Shown: positions 18,161 to 26,997 of the stretch, one piece after another | Layout of the letters: the number at the start of each line of letters is the position of its first letter | Position numbering within the stretch: position 1 is the stretch's first letter | Source of the DNA: Paraclostridium tenue | GTDB taxonomy: Bacteria > Bacillota > Clostridia > Peptostreptococcales > Peptostreptococcaceae | NCBI RefSeq assembly: GCF_015668515.1 | Contig: NZ_JADPFO010000002.1 | Span: 190,992 to 254,991 of the forward strand | Reading direction: 5' to 3' | DNA length: 64,000 nt | Made by a program: the position numbers and the translations under genes | Notes under the pieces: generated by a model | What the model was told of the DNA's origin: nothing | What the model saw: the letters and a program-made list of their open reading frames with translations, nothing else | Database searches by the model: none

Positions 18161-18189
18161 TTGACAGTTAGGAATATTTGTTATATAAT
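18161..18189 (+). promoter_or_regulatory. Consensus sigma-A promoter of brnQ
   Basis: TTGACA (18161-18166), 17-base spacer, TATAAT (18184-18189): a perfect match to both hexamers. It is the strongest promoter I see in the window and would fire constitutively unless repressed. Confidence 0.85.
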
Positions 18190-18203
18190 ATTTTCAGAAT
18201 ATT
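18189..18203 (+). promoter_or_regulatory. CodY-box-like operator at the brnQ promoter
   Basis: TATTTTCAGAATATT differs from the CodY consensus AATTTTCWGAAAATT at two of fifteen positions and sits directly downstream of the -10, over the start point. CodY repression of branched-chain amino acid carriers is well established, and codY lies about 11 kb downstream. Confidence 0.6.
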
Positions 18204-18235
18204 TAATTAAAAGAAACTTTAGAGGGGGATTTAAT

Positions 18236-19564
18236 ATGAAAGATACGAACAAAGATATAATAGTAGTAGGCTTTGCGCTATTTGCTATGTTTTTTGGAGC
18301 AGGAAATCTTATATTCCCACCATTTTTAGGACTTATATCAGGTGAGAGTTGGATAACAGGGTTCTCAGGCTTTATATTAGCAGATGTAGGTTTAGCTTTA
18401 ATTGCTATAGCGGCAGCAGCTAAGTGTGGAGGAGAAGTAAATAAGATATTATGTAGATCAGGAAAAACGTTAGCAGTAATAATAGGCGTAGCTATAATGG
18501 TATGCTTAGGACCTTTACTAGCAATACCTAGAACAGCAGCTACTACATTTGAGATGGGAATACATCCAATAATAGGAAATGCAGTATCTCCAATAATATT
18601 CTCTATAATATTCTTTGTTGTAGTATTATTACTTACAATAAGACCATCTAAGGTTGTGGATATAATAGGAAAAATATTAACGCCAGCGCTTCTTATAGCA
18701 CTAGCAGTTTTAATAATAAAAGGAATAGTTACTCCATTAGGAGAAATAAGACCAGAAACTATGGTTCAAAATGTATTTTCAAATGGAGTTTCACAAGGAT
18801 ATCAAACTATGGATGCATTAGGAGCAGTTGCACTTTCAACTATAGTAATTGCATCTCTTCATAATAAAGGATATGAGTCAAATTCAGAAAAAGTTAGTTT
18901 AACATTAAAAGCTGGTATAGTAGCTGGAGTAGCATTATGTTTTGTATATGGTGGACTTACATTCTTAGGGGCAACAATATCTAAAGCTTATGTAGGTCAA
19001 GATATAAGTACTATATCTCAAACTTCACTAATAGTTGGAATAACAGAACAATTACTTGGATATCCAGGAAAAGTTATATTAGGTGTTATAGTAGCATTAG
19101 CATGTTTAACAACTGCTATAGGATTAACTTCAGCAACAGGACAGTATTTTACTAAACTTACTAAAAATAAGTTAAAGTATGAAGTAGTAGTTACAATAGT
19201 ATGTGTATTTAGTGCAATTGTATCAAACTTTGGAGTTGGAACTATAATAAAGGTATCAGCACCTATATTAGATATAGTTTATCCTGTAACTATATTATTA
19301 GTAGTTATGACTTTATTCTCAGATAAAATAAAAAATGACAATATATTTAAAGGGGCAGCTTATGTGACTTTAATAGTTAGTATATTAGGTGTAGTAAACT
19401 CATTAGCTAAAACATATGGATTACCTATAAATATACCATATTTATCTTCACTTCCATTTGCACCTTTAGGATTTAACTGGATAGTACCTGCGATAGTAGG
19501 AGGAATTATAGGAAGTTTTATAAAGCCAAGTGAATGTTTAAGTATAGATGCAAATTGCGAATAA
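18236..19564 (+). CDS. brnQ: Branched-chain amino acid transporter BrnQ (LIVCS family)
   Basis: Sodium- or proton-coupled uptake of leucine, isoleucine and valine. The protein has 442 residues with about twelve hydrophobic segments; the N-terminal FALFAMFFGAGNLIFPPFLG is the family signature, and LGPLLAIPRTAATTFE follows. I choose ATG 18236 because of the GAGGGGG ribosome site just upstream and because the -10 element lies inside the longer open frame. In a Stickland fermenter it would supply electron donors. It probably responds to CodY. Confidence 0.93.
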   Translation: MKDTNKDIIVVGFALFAMFFGAGNLIFPPFLGLISGESWITGFSGFILADVGLALIAIAAAAKCGGEVNKILCRSGKTLAVIIGVAIMVCLGPLLAIPRTAATTFEMGIHPIIGNAVSPIIFSIIFFVVVLLLTIRPSKVVDIIGKILTPALLIALAVLIIKGIVTPLGEIRPETMVQNVFSNGVSQGYQTMDALGAVALSTIVIASLHNKGYESNSEKVSLTLKAGIVAGVALCFVYGGLTFLGATISKAYVGQDISTISQTSLIVGITEQLLGYPGKVILGVIVALACLTTAIGLTSATGQYFTKLTKNKLKYEVVVTIVCVFSAIVSNFGVGTIIKVSAPILDIVYPVTILLVVMTLFSDKIKNDNIFKGAAYVTLIVSILGVVNSLAKTYGLPINIPYLSSLPFAPLGFNWIVPAIVGGIIGSFIKPSECLSIDANCE

Positions 19565-19587
19565 AGTAAGTTAATATAAGGAAACCT

Positions 19588-19620
19588 AAAGTCGTTGATA
19601 GAAATATCAACGGCTTTTTT
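19588..19620 (+). terminator. Terminator after brnQ
   Basis: AAAGTCGTTGATA pairs with TATCAACGGCTTT over a GAAA tetraloop, then a T-run. Confidence 0.9.
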
Positions 19621-19732
19621 TATTTATATTGAATAATTAGCTAAATTTTAAAAAATTTATTATGTTTAATATCATATTCAAAAAGTGTATCTATATAAAT
19701 AGCGGAAAAAGGGTATAACTTGGAGGTTTAAT

Positions 19733-21853
19733 ATGAAAAAAATTGTAAAACGAGATGGAAGTATTGAAAAATTTAGTAAAACTAAAATTGCAGATGCTGT
19801 TTATAAATCTACTATAAATAGTGAAAAAGGAATAGATGAAAAATTAGGAATAGCTATATCTAATAAAGTAGAAGAAATATTTAAAAATAGAGATAAATCA
19901 TTGACCGTAGAAGAAATACAAGACTTAGTAGAAGTATTACTTATGGAATCAAATAGAAAAGATGTAGCTAAGCATTATATTCTTTACAGAGAAAAGAGAG
20001 CTAATATAAGAAAGAAACCTTGGGATATGGATGAACTTCAAAAATCTATATGGAAAAATAAATATAGACATAATGATGAAAAGTTTGATGATTGGATAAG
20101 TAGAGTATCTGCTAAAAATACTAGAATTGCAAAATTAATAAGACAGAAGAAATTTTTATTTGCAGGTAGGATTTTAGCAAATAGGGGCTTATATAAAGAA
20201 AATTTAAAAGTTACATATTCAAATTGCTATGTATTAGAACCACCAAAAGATAACTTAGAAGATATATTCGATACAGCTAAAAAACTTGCTAGAACTTTTA
20301 GTTATGGGGGTGGAGTAGGAATTGATATTTCAAAATTAAGACCTAAAGGAGCGAAAGTTAATAACTCTGCAAAAAATACAACTGGGTCAGTTTCTTTTAT
20401 GGAGTTATATAGTATGACTACAGGATTAATAGGCCAAAGAGGTAGAAGAGGTGCTCTTATGATATCTATGGATATTAGACACCCTGATATAGAAGATTTT
20501 ATAGATATAAAAACTGATTTAAATAAAATAACTAAAGCAAATATCTCTGTAAGGATAAATGATGAATTTATGAAAGCTGTTGAAAATAATGAAAAATATA
20601 AATGTGAATTTACAGTTGATATAAATAAAGAACATATAATAAAAGAAGTAGATGCAAGAAAACTGTTTATGAAATTATGTAAAAATAATTGGGACTATGC
20701 AGAGCCTGGTATATTATTTTGGGATAATATAAAAAAACATCATTTTATGAGTGAAGATAATACCTTTTCTCATGCTGGAGTCAATCCCTGTGCAGAAGAA
20801 CCACTTCCAAGTGGAGGAAGTTGTTTACTTGGCTCTATAAATTTATCAGAGTTTGTTATACAACCTTTTTATGAAGGTGCTACTTTTGATATTAATAAGT
20901 TTAAAGCGTGTGTTAGAGAAGCTGTTATAGCTTTAAATGAAGTGTTAGATGAAGGATTGGATTTACATCCTTTAGAGGAGCAAAAAATAAGTGTTTCTAA
21001 ATATAGACAAATAGGATTAGGGGTTATGGGTATAGGAGATATGCTTATTAAGATGAATATAAGATATGGATCAGATAAATCTATAAACTTATGTAGTTTA
21101 ATTGCAAAAACAATGTTAAATGAAGCAGTAAAACAATCAGCACTTCTTGCAAAAGAATATGGACCATTTAAAGAATATAAAGAAGAATTTATATTTAAAT
21201 CAGAATTTTTTAAAAGAAATATAGATGAAGACGTAAAAGAATTAGTTAAGTTATATGGACTTAGAAATTCTCAATTACTAACAATACCACCTACAGGTTC
21301 TATATCTACGATGTTGGGAATAAGTGGAGGCATCGAGCCAATATTTAATTTATCTTATATAAGAAAAACTGAAAGCTTACATGATGAAGATGTATATTAT
21401 AAAGTTTATACTCCTATAGTAAAAGAATATATGGATTTAAAAAACATAACAGATGAAAAAGATTTACCAGATATATTTGTAACAGCAATGAATTTAAATT
21501 ATAATGATAGAATAAAAATGCAACAAGCTTGGCAACAATATATAGATGCATCAATTTCGTCTACAATTAATTTACAACATGAAGCTACTGTTGAAGATGT
21601 ATATAAAATTTATATGAGTGCATGGAAAGCTAAACTTAAAGGTATAACAATATTTAGGGATGGTTGTAAAAGAAGTGGTGTACTTATAAATGAAAAACCT
21701 AAAAAAGAAAAAGAAGATATTGCTGAAAAGGAATTATCGATAACAAAAGAAGAAAATGAAAAATTTATATGCCCAGAATGTGGAAACGAACAAATGGCAA
21801 ATACGGGAGGATGCAGTATTTGCTTAAAATGTGGATATAGTGGTTGTAATTAA
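19733..21853 (+). CDS. nrdJ: Adenosylcobalamin-dependent ribonucleotide reductase (class II)
   Basis: Makes deoxyribonucleotides with a B12-generated thiyl radical. It has 706 residues. An ATP-cone regulatory domain (about 1-90, starting KIVKRDGSIEKF) comes first, then the barrel with the substrate-site Cys in SNCYVLEPPKDN, the NPCAEEPLPSGGSC radical-site loop, and PPTGSISTMLG. The C-terminus has a zinc-ribbon-like CPECGNE...CLKCGYSGC that also holds reducible cysteines. Lack of a small NrdB-type partner next to it fits class II. No cobalamin riboswitch is visible upstream. Confidence 0.92.
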   Translation: MKKIVKRDGSIEKFSKTKIADAVYKSTINSEKGIDEKLGIAISNKVEEIFKNRDKSLTVEEIQDLVEVLLMESNRKDVAKHYILYREKRANIRKKPWDMDELQKSIWKNKYRHNDEKFDDWISRVSAKNTRIAKLIRQKKFLFAGRILANRGLYKENLKVTYSNCYVLEPPKDNLEDIFDTAKKLARTFSYGGGVGIDISKLRPKGAKVNNSAKNTTGSVSFMELYSMTTGLIGQRGRRGALMISMDIRHPDIEDFIDIKTDLNKITKANISVRINDEFMKAVENNEKYKCEFTVDINKEHIIKEVDARKLFMKLCKNNWDYAEPGILFWDNIKKHHFMSEDNTFSHAGVNPCAEEPLPSGGSCLLGSINLSEFVIQPFYEGATFDINKFKACVREAVIALNEVLDEGLDLHPLEEQKISVSKYRQIGLGVMGIGDMLIKMNIRYGSDKSINLCSLIAKTMLNEAVKQSALLAKEYGPFKEYKEEFIFKSEFFKRNIDEDVKELVKLYGLRNSQLLTIPPTGSISTMLGISGGIEPIFNLSYIRKTESLHDEDVYYKVYTPIVKEYMDLKNITDEKDLPDIFVTAMNLNYNDRIKMQQAWQQYIDASISSTINLQHEATVEDVYKIYMSAWKAKLKGITIFRDGCKRSGVLINEKPKKEKEDIAEKELSITKEENEKFICPECGNEQMANTGGCSICLKCGYSGCN

Positions 21854-21862
21854 ATTGATTTT

Positions 21863-21903
21863 AATTAAAGTGCTTAAATTTATATTAAGCACTTTAATTT
21901 TTT
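21863..21903 (+). terminator. Terminator after nrdJ
   Basis: AATTAAAGTGCTTAA and TTAAGCACTTTAATT are perfect arms around a short loop, followed by T residues. Confidence 0.85.
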
Positions 21904-21945
21904 GATAAAATATAAAGATAGGATAAAATTAAAGGAGATATTAAA

Positions 21946-22713
21946 ATGAAAGATAAAAGTGTCAAGGAAATAAATGCAATTATAGAATCTATTAGCCCCA
22001 ATGAATATTTAAAATATATAGACATTTTAAAAGATGATGAAAGAAAGTCAGTTAAAAACATAGCTATTAAATTAGCTAAAAAACTAGATAAAATTAGAGC
22101 TGAAAATGAAAGATTAGAGATGATAAATACTTTCGAAAATGAAGGTTATCAAAAAGGTTATACATATATAGGAGGTATAGATGAAGCTGGAAGAGGGCCA
22201 CTAGCTGGACCTGTAGTTGCTGCTGTAGTAGTTTTTAAGCCTGGAACTAAAATTGAAGGTATAAATGATTCTAAAAAGCTAAGTGAAGCTAAAAGAGATG
22301 AATTATTCGATATAATAAAAGAACAAGCCTTAGATTATGGTATAGGGATTGTTCAAAAGGATGAAATAGATGAATATAATATATTAAATGCAACTTATAT
22401 GGCTATGAAAAAAGCTATTAATTGCTTAAAGAAAACTCCAGATTATTTATTGGTTGATGCAGCCCATGTGCCTGATGTTAATATAGATCAAAAATCTATA
22501 ATAAAAGGAGACTCAAAGTCTATATCTATAGCAGCAGCTAGTATATTAGCAAAAGTTACGAGAGATAGTTTAATGTATGAATATGATAAAATGTATCCTG
22601 AGTATGGATTTGCTTCTCATAAAGGCTATGGAACTGATCAGCATTATAAAGCTATTAGAGAACATGGGATAACTCCTATACATAGAAAGAGTTTTTTAAA
22701 GAACATATTATAA
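21946..22713 (+). CDS. rnhB: Ribonuclease HII
   Basis: Cuts RNA in RNA-DNA hybrids, removing misincorporated ribonucleotides. It has 255 residues: an N-terminal extension of about 70 residues, typical of Gram-positive RnhB, then the catalytic core with GIDEAGRGPLAGPV (metal-binding Asp-Glu), LLVDAAHVP and SIAAASILAKVTRD. An AAAGGAG site precedes the ATG. Confidence 0.95.
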   Translation: MKDKSVKEINAIIESISPNEYLKYIDILKDDERKSVKNIAIKLAKKLDKIRAENERLEMINTFENEGYQKGYTYIGGIDEAGRGPLAGPVVAAVVVFKPGTKIEGINDSKKLSEAKRDELFDIIKEQALDYGIGIVQKDEIDEYNILNATYMAMKKAINCLKKTPDYLLVDAAHVPDVNIDQKSIIKGDSKSISIAAASILAKVTRDSLMYEYDKMYPEYGFASHKGYGTDQHYKAIREHGITPIHRKSFLKNIL

Positions 22714-22769
22714 AAATAAATTGAAGTGGTATAATTAATTTGTCAATCAAATTGAAGGGAGAGATTTAG

Positions 22770-23792
22770 ATGCAATACAATGATATGCTAAAAAGTGCAA
22801 GGGAAAATTTAAATGGGAGCTGTAGGGTATGTAAAGTTTGTAATGGAATAGTTTGTGCAGGTGAAGTTCCTGGAATGGGTGGTAAAGGAAGCGGAAGTGC
22901 ATTTATAGAAAACTATAAAAGTTTAGATGCAGTTAAACTAAATATGAGAGTAATACATAATGTAAAAAATCCTGATACAGGTATAGAGATGTTTGGAAAG
23001 AAAATGAAAGCTCCTATATTTGCAGCTCCTGTAACTGGAACTACTTTAAATATGGGGGGAAAATTAACTGAAAGAGAGTATATAAAAAGTGTTGTAGATG
23101 GGTGTGTAAAAAATGATATATATCCTATGGTAGGAGATACTGCGGTAGATGAATTTCTAATAGAAAATTTAAGAGTTTTAAAAGAATTTGATGGTAATGG
23201 GATAGTATTTATAAAACCATGGGAAAACTCAGATATAAAAAGAAAAATAAAACTGGCTGAAGAAGCTGGAGCATTTGCTGTAGGTGTAGATATAGATGCT
23301 TGTGGATTAGTAACATTATCTATGCACGGCAAAACAGTTGAACCTAAATCAATTGATGCTATAAAGGATTTAAAGGCATCTACAAACTTACCTTTCATAT
23401 TAAAGGGAATAATGACTAAAGAAGATGCTTTAATGGCTGTAGAAGCTGGAGTGGATGCTATAGTAGTATCAAATCATGGAGGTAGAGTACTAGATCATAC
23501 TCCAGGAGTTTGTGATGTATTAGAGGATATAGCAAATGCTGTTAAGGGAAAAGTTATAATACTTGCAGATGGTGGTGTTAGAACAGGAGTAGATGTAGTT
23601 AAAATGCTAGGCCTTGGAGCAGATGGAGTTCTAATAGGAAGACCATTTGTAACAGCTTCATTTGGCGGACTTAGTGAAGGTGTAGATATGTATGTTAAAA
23701 AGATTATAAATGAATTAGAATCTACTATGATTTTAACAGGATGCCAAAGTATAAAAGATATAGATAAGAAAGTTATATTTAAAAGAGCATAG
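22770..23792 (+). CDS. FMN-dependent alpha-hydroxy-acid oxidase/dehydrogenase family protein
   Basis: A 340-residue TIM-barrel flavoprotein of the lactate/glycolate oxidase superfamily. The active-site His and Arg stand in VVSNHGGRVLDHTPG; the phosphate-binding end is ILADGGVRTG and GADGVLIGRPF. The N-terminus is unusual: four Cys within residues 18-30 (CRVCKVCNGIVC), which the aerobic enzymes lack and which may bind metal or act in redox. The substrate is unknown; in an anaerobe a dehydrogenase role is likelier than oxygen-dependent oxidation. It is a single gene with its own terminator. Confidence 0.82.
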   Translation: MQYNDMLKSARENLNGSCRVCKVCNGIVCAGEVPGMGGKGSGSAFIENYKSLDAVKLNMRVIHNVKNPDTGIEMFGKKMKAPIFAAPVTGTTLNMGGKLTEREYIKSVVDGCVKNDIYPMVGDTAVDEFLIENLRVLKEFDGNGIVFIKPWENSDIKRKIKLAEEAGAFAVGVDIDACGLVTLSMHGKTVEPKSIDAIKDLKASTNLPFILKGIMTKEDALMAVEAGVDAIVVSNHGGRVLDHTPGVCDVLEDIANAVKGKVIILADGGVRTGVDVVKMLGLGADGVLIGRPFVTASFGGLSEGVDMYVKKIINELESTMILTGCQSIKDIDKKVIFKRA

Positions 23793-23809
23793 AAAGATAT
23801 TATAAATAA

Positions 23810-23857
23810 AAAATAACAAAGGATAATGTAAGTTTACATTATCCTTTGTTATTTTTT
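23810..23857 (+). terminator. Terminator after the FMN oxidase gene
   Basis: Arms of about 20 bp, from AAATAACAAAGG to CCTTTGTTATTT, with a two-base loop and a T-run. Confidence 0.9.
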
Positions 23858-23957
23858 ATTTAATTTTGATAAATTAAAAAAATTACATTTTAAATTTGTA
23901 TACAAAGATAAAGTAATGACAATACTTAAGAAAAAAATTATAATGAGGAAAGTTTTT

Positions 23958-24302
23958 ATGAATAATATACAAAAAGGAGATTTAGGTGAAAGTTTAGCAA
24001 CTAAATACTTACAATCTAAAGGTGCTTATATAATAGAAAATAAATTTAAAATAAAATCTGGAGAAATAGATATAATAGCAAAATTAAATGATGAAATATT
24101 ATTTGTAGAAGTAAAGTCTAGAAGTAATATAAAGTATGGGTATCCATCAGAATCTGTAAATTACAAAAAGAAAACAAAGATAGTAAATGTAGCAAAATAC
24201 TATATATTAAAACATAAATTAGAAGAAATGCCAGTAAGATTTGATGTTATAGAAGTTTATTTAAAAGATAATAAAATAAACCATATCGAAAATGCTTTTT
24301 AG
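23958..24302 (+). CDS. YraN family endonuclease-like protein (UPF0102)
   Basis: A 114-residue protein with the restriction-endonuclease-like core: GDLGESLATKYL, then GEIDIIAK (Asp) and LFVEVKSRS (Glu-x-Lys), the pattern of Holliday-junction resolvase-like nucleases. I take ATG 23958, preceded by GAGG, because the family starts near the GDLGE motif; longer starts at 23916 and 23943 add unconserved residues. It often lies next to comM and dprA, as here. Its role in bacteria is not established. Confidence 0.85.
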   Translation: MNNIQKGDLGESLATKYLQSKGAYIIENKFKIKSGEIDIIAKLNDEILFVEVKSRSNIKYGYPSESVNYKKKTKIVNVAKYYILKHKLEEMPVRFDVIEVYLKDNKINHIENAF

Positions 24303-24328
24303 AAATAATTAAAAAAAGAGGTAAATAA

Positions 24329-25855
24329 ATGTTAAGTATCATAAAGTCTAGTACATTATTAGGTATTGAAGGAATAATAGTAAAAGTAGAGGTTGATATA
24401 ACAAATGGGATACCCAGTTTTAATATAGTTGGGTTAGCAGGCACATCAATAAAAGAATCTAGAGAAAGAGTTAAATCTGCTATATTAAATAGTGGATATA
24501 AGTTTCCGAACTCACGAATAGTAGTAAATTTATCACCAGCTGATATGAAAAAAGAAGGTGCATATTTTGATTTACCCATATCCATAGGAATACTGAGAAG
24601 TCTTATAAAAGAAGATGATAAATATATGGATGAAAGTGTATTTATAGGTGAACTATCACTAGATGGTAAACTAAGAAAAGTAAAAGGAGTTTTATCTTTA
24701 GTTATAAATGCCAAAAATAAGGGTATAAAAAGAATATTTTTGCCTAAAGAAAATGAAAGAGAAGCTTTATTTATAAAAGGTATAGATATAATCCCTATAA
24801 ATAATTTAAATGAATGTATAAGGTTTATAAATAAGGAAGTAGATATAATTTCAAGTAAAAGAGAAATTATTCATAATAAAGAAGAATATGATGAGGATTT
24901 TGCAGATATAAAAGGCAATTACTTTGTAAAAAGAGGTGCTGAGATAGCAGCAGCAGGAAATCACAATTTTTTAATGATAGGTCCTCCAGGTTCAGGAAAA
25001 ACCATGATAGCGAAGAGAATAAGAACTATATTGCCTGAAATTAATGAAGAAGAAATTTTAGAAGTGAGCAAAATATATAGTGCTGCAGGACTTATGAAAG
25101 ACAATGAAGGAATAGTAAAATCTAGGCCTTTTAGATCTCCACATCATACTGCAACTAGGCAATCACTAATTGGTGGTGGAATTGATGCAAAACCTGGAGA
25201 AGTTGTACTTGCACATAAGGGGATACTGTTTTTAGATGAGATAGCAGAGTTTGATAAAAAGATATTAGAAACATTAAGACAGCCTATAGAAGATAAGTAT
25301 ATAAATGTATCTAGAGTAAAGATGAGTTTAAGATATCCATGTGATACTATGTTTATAGGAGCTATGAATCCATGTCCTTGTGGATTTTATATGTCAGATA
25401 AAGAATGTAAATGTAGATCTTATGAGGTTAATAGATATTTAAATAAAATGTCAGGACCTTTACTAGATCGATTTGATATGTTTATAGAAGTAAATTCCAT
25501 ACCTTATGATGAGTTTAATAGTAATAAAATTGAAGAAAAATCAATAGATATAAAGAAAAGGGTAGATAAAGCTAGAAATATACAAAAGAATAGATTTAAA
25601 TATGAAAATATAGAATTTAATAATGAAATAAAATCTTCTAAAATTGATTTATATTGTATATTAACTAATGAGGCAAATAATATTTTAAAGACTATATTTA
25701 ATAAATATAATTTAGGCAATAGAAGTTACATAAAATTAATTAAAATGGCCAGAACTATAGCTGATTTAGATGAAAAAGAATTTATAGAACAAAACCATAT
25801 ACTAGAAGCTTTTTCTTTTAGAAAAGCTTACTATAACTACTTTATGGCTGAATAA
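24329..25855 (+). CDS. comM: YifB/ComM family AAA+ ATPase (Mg-chelatase-like)
   Basis: ComM is a hexameric helicase that promotes branch migration during integration of transformed DNA. It has 508 residues: an N-terminal LonC-like domain, the AAA+ core with Walker A GPPGSGKTM (about residues 217-225) and Walker B LFLDEIAEFD, the Cys cluster NPCPCGFYMSDKECKC, and a C-terminal helical domain. It sits between yraN and dprA, a DNA-uptake/processing context. The prepilin-like genes at 1-2.8 kb may be part of the same capability. Confidence 0.92.
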   Translation: MLSIIKSSTLLGIEGIIVKVEVDITNGIPSFNIVGLAGTSIKESRERVKSAILNSGYKFPNSRIVVNLSPADMKKEGAYFDLPISIGILRSLIKEDDKYMDESVFIGELSLDGKLRKVKGVLSLVINAKNKGIKRIFLPKENEREALFIKGIDIIPINNLNECIRFINKEVDIISSKREIIHNKEEYDEDFADIKGNYFVKRGAEIAAAGNHNFLMIGPPGSGKTMIAKRIRTILPEINEEEILEVSKIYSAAGLMKDNEGIVKSRPFRSPHHTATRQSLIGGGIDAKPGEVVLAHKGILFLDEIAEFDKKILETLRQPIEDKYINVSRVKMSLRYPCDTMFIGAMNPCPCGFYMSDKECKCRSYEVNRYLNKMSGPLLDRFDMFIEVNSIPYDEFNSNKIEEKSIDIKKRVDKARNIQKNRFKYENIEFNNEIKSSKIDLYCILTNEANNILKTIFNKYNLGNRSYIKLIKMARTIADLDEKEFIEQNHILEAFSFRKAYYNYFMAE

Positions 25856-25880
25856 AATAGTTTTAACTTAGAGGTGAATA

Positions 25881-26969
25881 ATGGATAAAAAAGATACATA
25901 TTTATGGCTGTTATCTATAGGTGGGATAGGAAATAAAACTATTGAAAAGATAGAAGATAGTGTATCAAATATTGAAGAACTTATAGATTTTTCAGATAAA
26001 GATATATTAAAATTAGAAAATATAAATTTAAATATTAAGCAGAATATAGTAAAATATAAAAGTCGTACTTACATAGACTCTATAAAAGAGAAATTACAAA
26101 AGTATAGTGTAAATTATATGAGTAAAGATGAAAGTATATATCCTTCTAAATTAAAGCATATTTATAATTGTCCAAGTATACTTTTTTACAAAGGAGATGT
26201 AAATCAAATAAATAATTTATCATTAGCTATGGTTGGATCAAGAAAACCTACACCATATGGAATATGGTGTGCTCAAAATATGAGTGAAAAACTATCTAAT
26301 TGTGGTATAAACATAATTAGTGGTATGGCTATAGGAATAGATGAACACTCACACAAAGGTTGTATAAAAGGAAAATCAAAGACTATAGCAGTATTAGGTT
26401 CGGGAGTTGAGAACCCTCTTCCTAAAAGTAATTTAAAGTTATCTGAAAAAATCCTAGAAGATGGAGGACTTTTAATATCAGAGTATAATGTAGAACATCC
26501 TGTATCTGTAGGTAATTATCCTGCTAGAAATAGAATAATAAGTGGGATAAGTGAAGGGGTTATAGTAGTTGAGGCCGCTAAAAAGAGTGGGGCATTAATA
26601 ACTGTTGACTTTGCACTTGAGCAGGGTAAAAACGTTTTTGCTATACCGGGTAATATTAATTCAGATATGAGCAAGGGTTGCCATAAAATAATAAAAGAAG
26701 GAGCAAAACTTGTTGATGATATAGAAGATATAATAAATGAATATAATTTAAATAATTTTAATAAAATACCTAATAATAGTGATAATAAGCCATTAAAGGG
26801 TGTTCAAAAAAGCATTTTTGACATTATAAAAATGAAAGGAAGCTTGCATATAGATAGAATTTGTGATTATACTAATATGAATATACAAGATATAAATTGC
26901 ATTTTAAATACTCTTGAAATAGAAGGAATGGTTGTAGAAATGCGAAATAAGATATATAGTGTAAAATAG
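25881..26969 (+). CDS. dprA: DNA-processing protein DprA (DprA/Smf)
   Basis: Loads RecA onto incoming single-stranded DNA in natural transformation; widely kept even where transformation is unknown. It has 362 residues: a helical N-terminal region, the Rossmann-like core with MVGSRKPTPYG, SGMAIGIDEHSHKGC, AVLGSGVENPLP, NYPARNRIISG and VFAIPGN, and a winged-helix-like C-terminus. The ATG has a GAGGTG site. topA follows after 28 bases. Confidence 0.95.
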   Translation: MDKKDTYLWLLSIGGIGNKTIEKIEDSVSNIEELIDFSDKDILKLENINLNIKQNIVKYKSRTYIDSIKEKLQKYSVNYMSKDESIYPSKLKHIYNCPSILFYKGDVNQINNLSLAMVGSRKPTPYGIWCAQNMSEKLSNCGINIISGMAIGIDEHSHKGCIKGKSKTIAVLGSGVENPLPKSNLKLSEKILEDGGLLISEYNVEHPVSVGNYPARNRIISGISEGVIVVEAAKKSGALITVDFALEQGKNVFAIPGNINSDMSKGCHKIIKEGAKLVDDIEDIINEYNLNNFNKIPNNSDNKPLKGVQKSIFDIIKMKGSLHIDRICDYTNMNIQDINCILNTLEIEGMVVEMRNKIYSVK

Positions 26970-26997
26970 AATTAAAAAATTGTGGGGGTGTGGTTAT

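Noticed and set aside
17929-18235. T-box or riboswitch upstream of brnQ
   Set aside because: Only a terminator, a consensus promoter and a CodY-like box are visible; no T-box core sequence was found.
19621-19732. Cobalamin riboswitch before the B12-dependent reductase
   Set aside because: The 112-base gap is too short and lacks the conserved B12-box.
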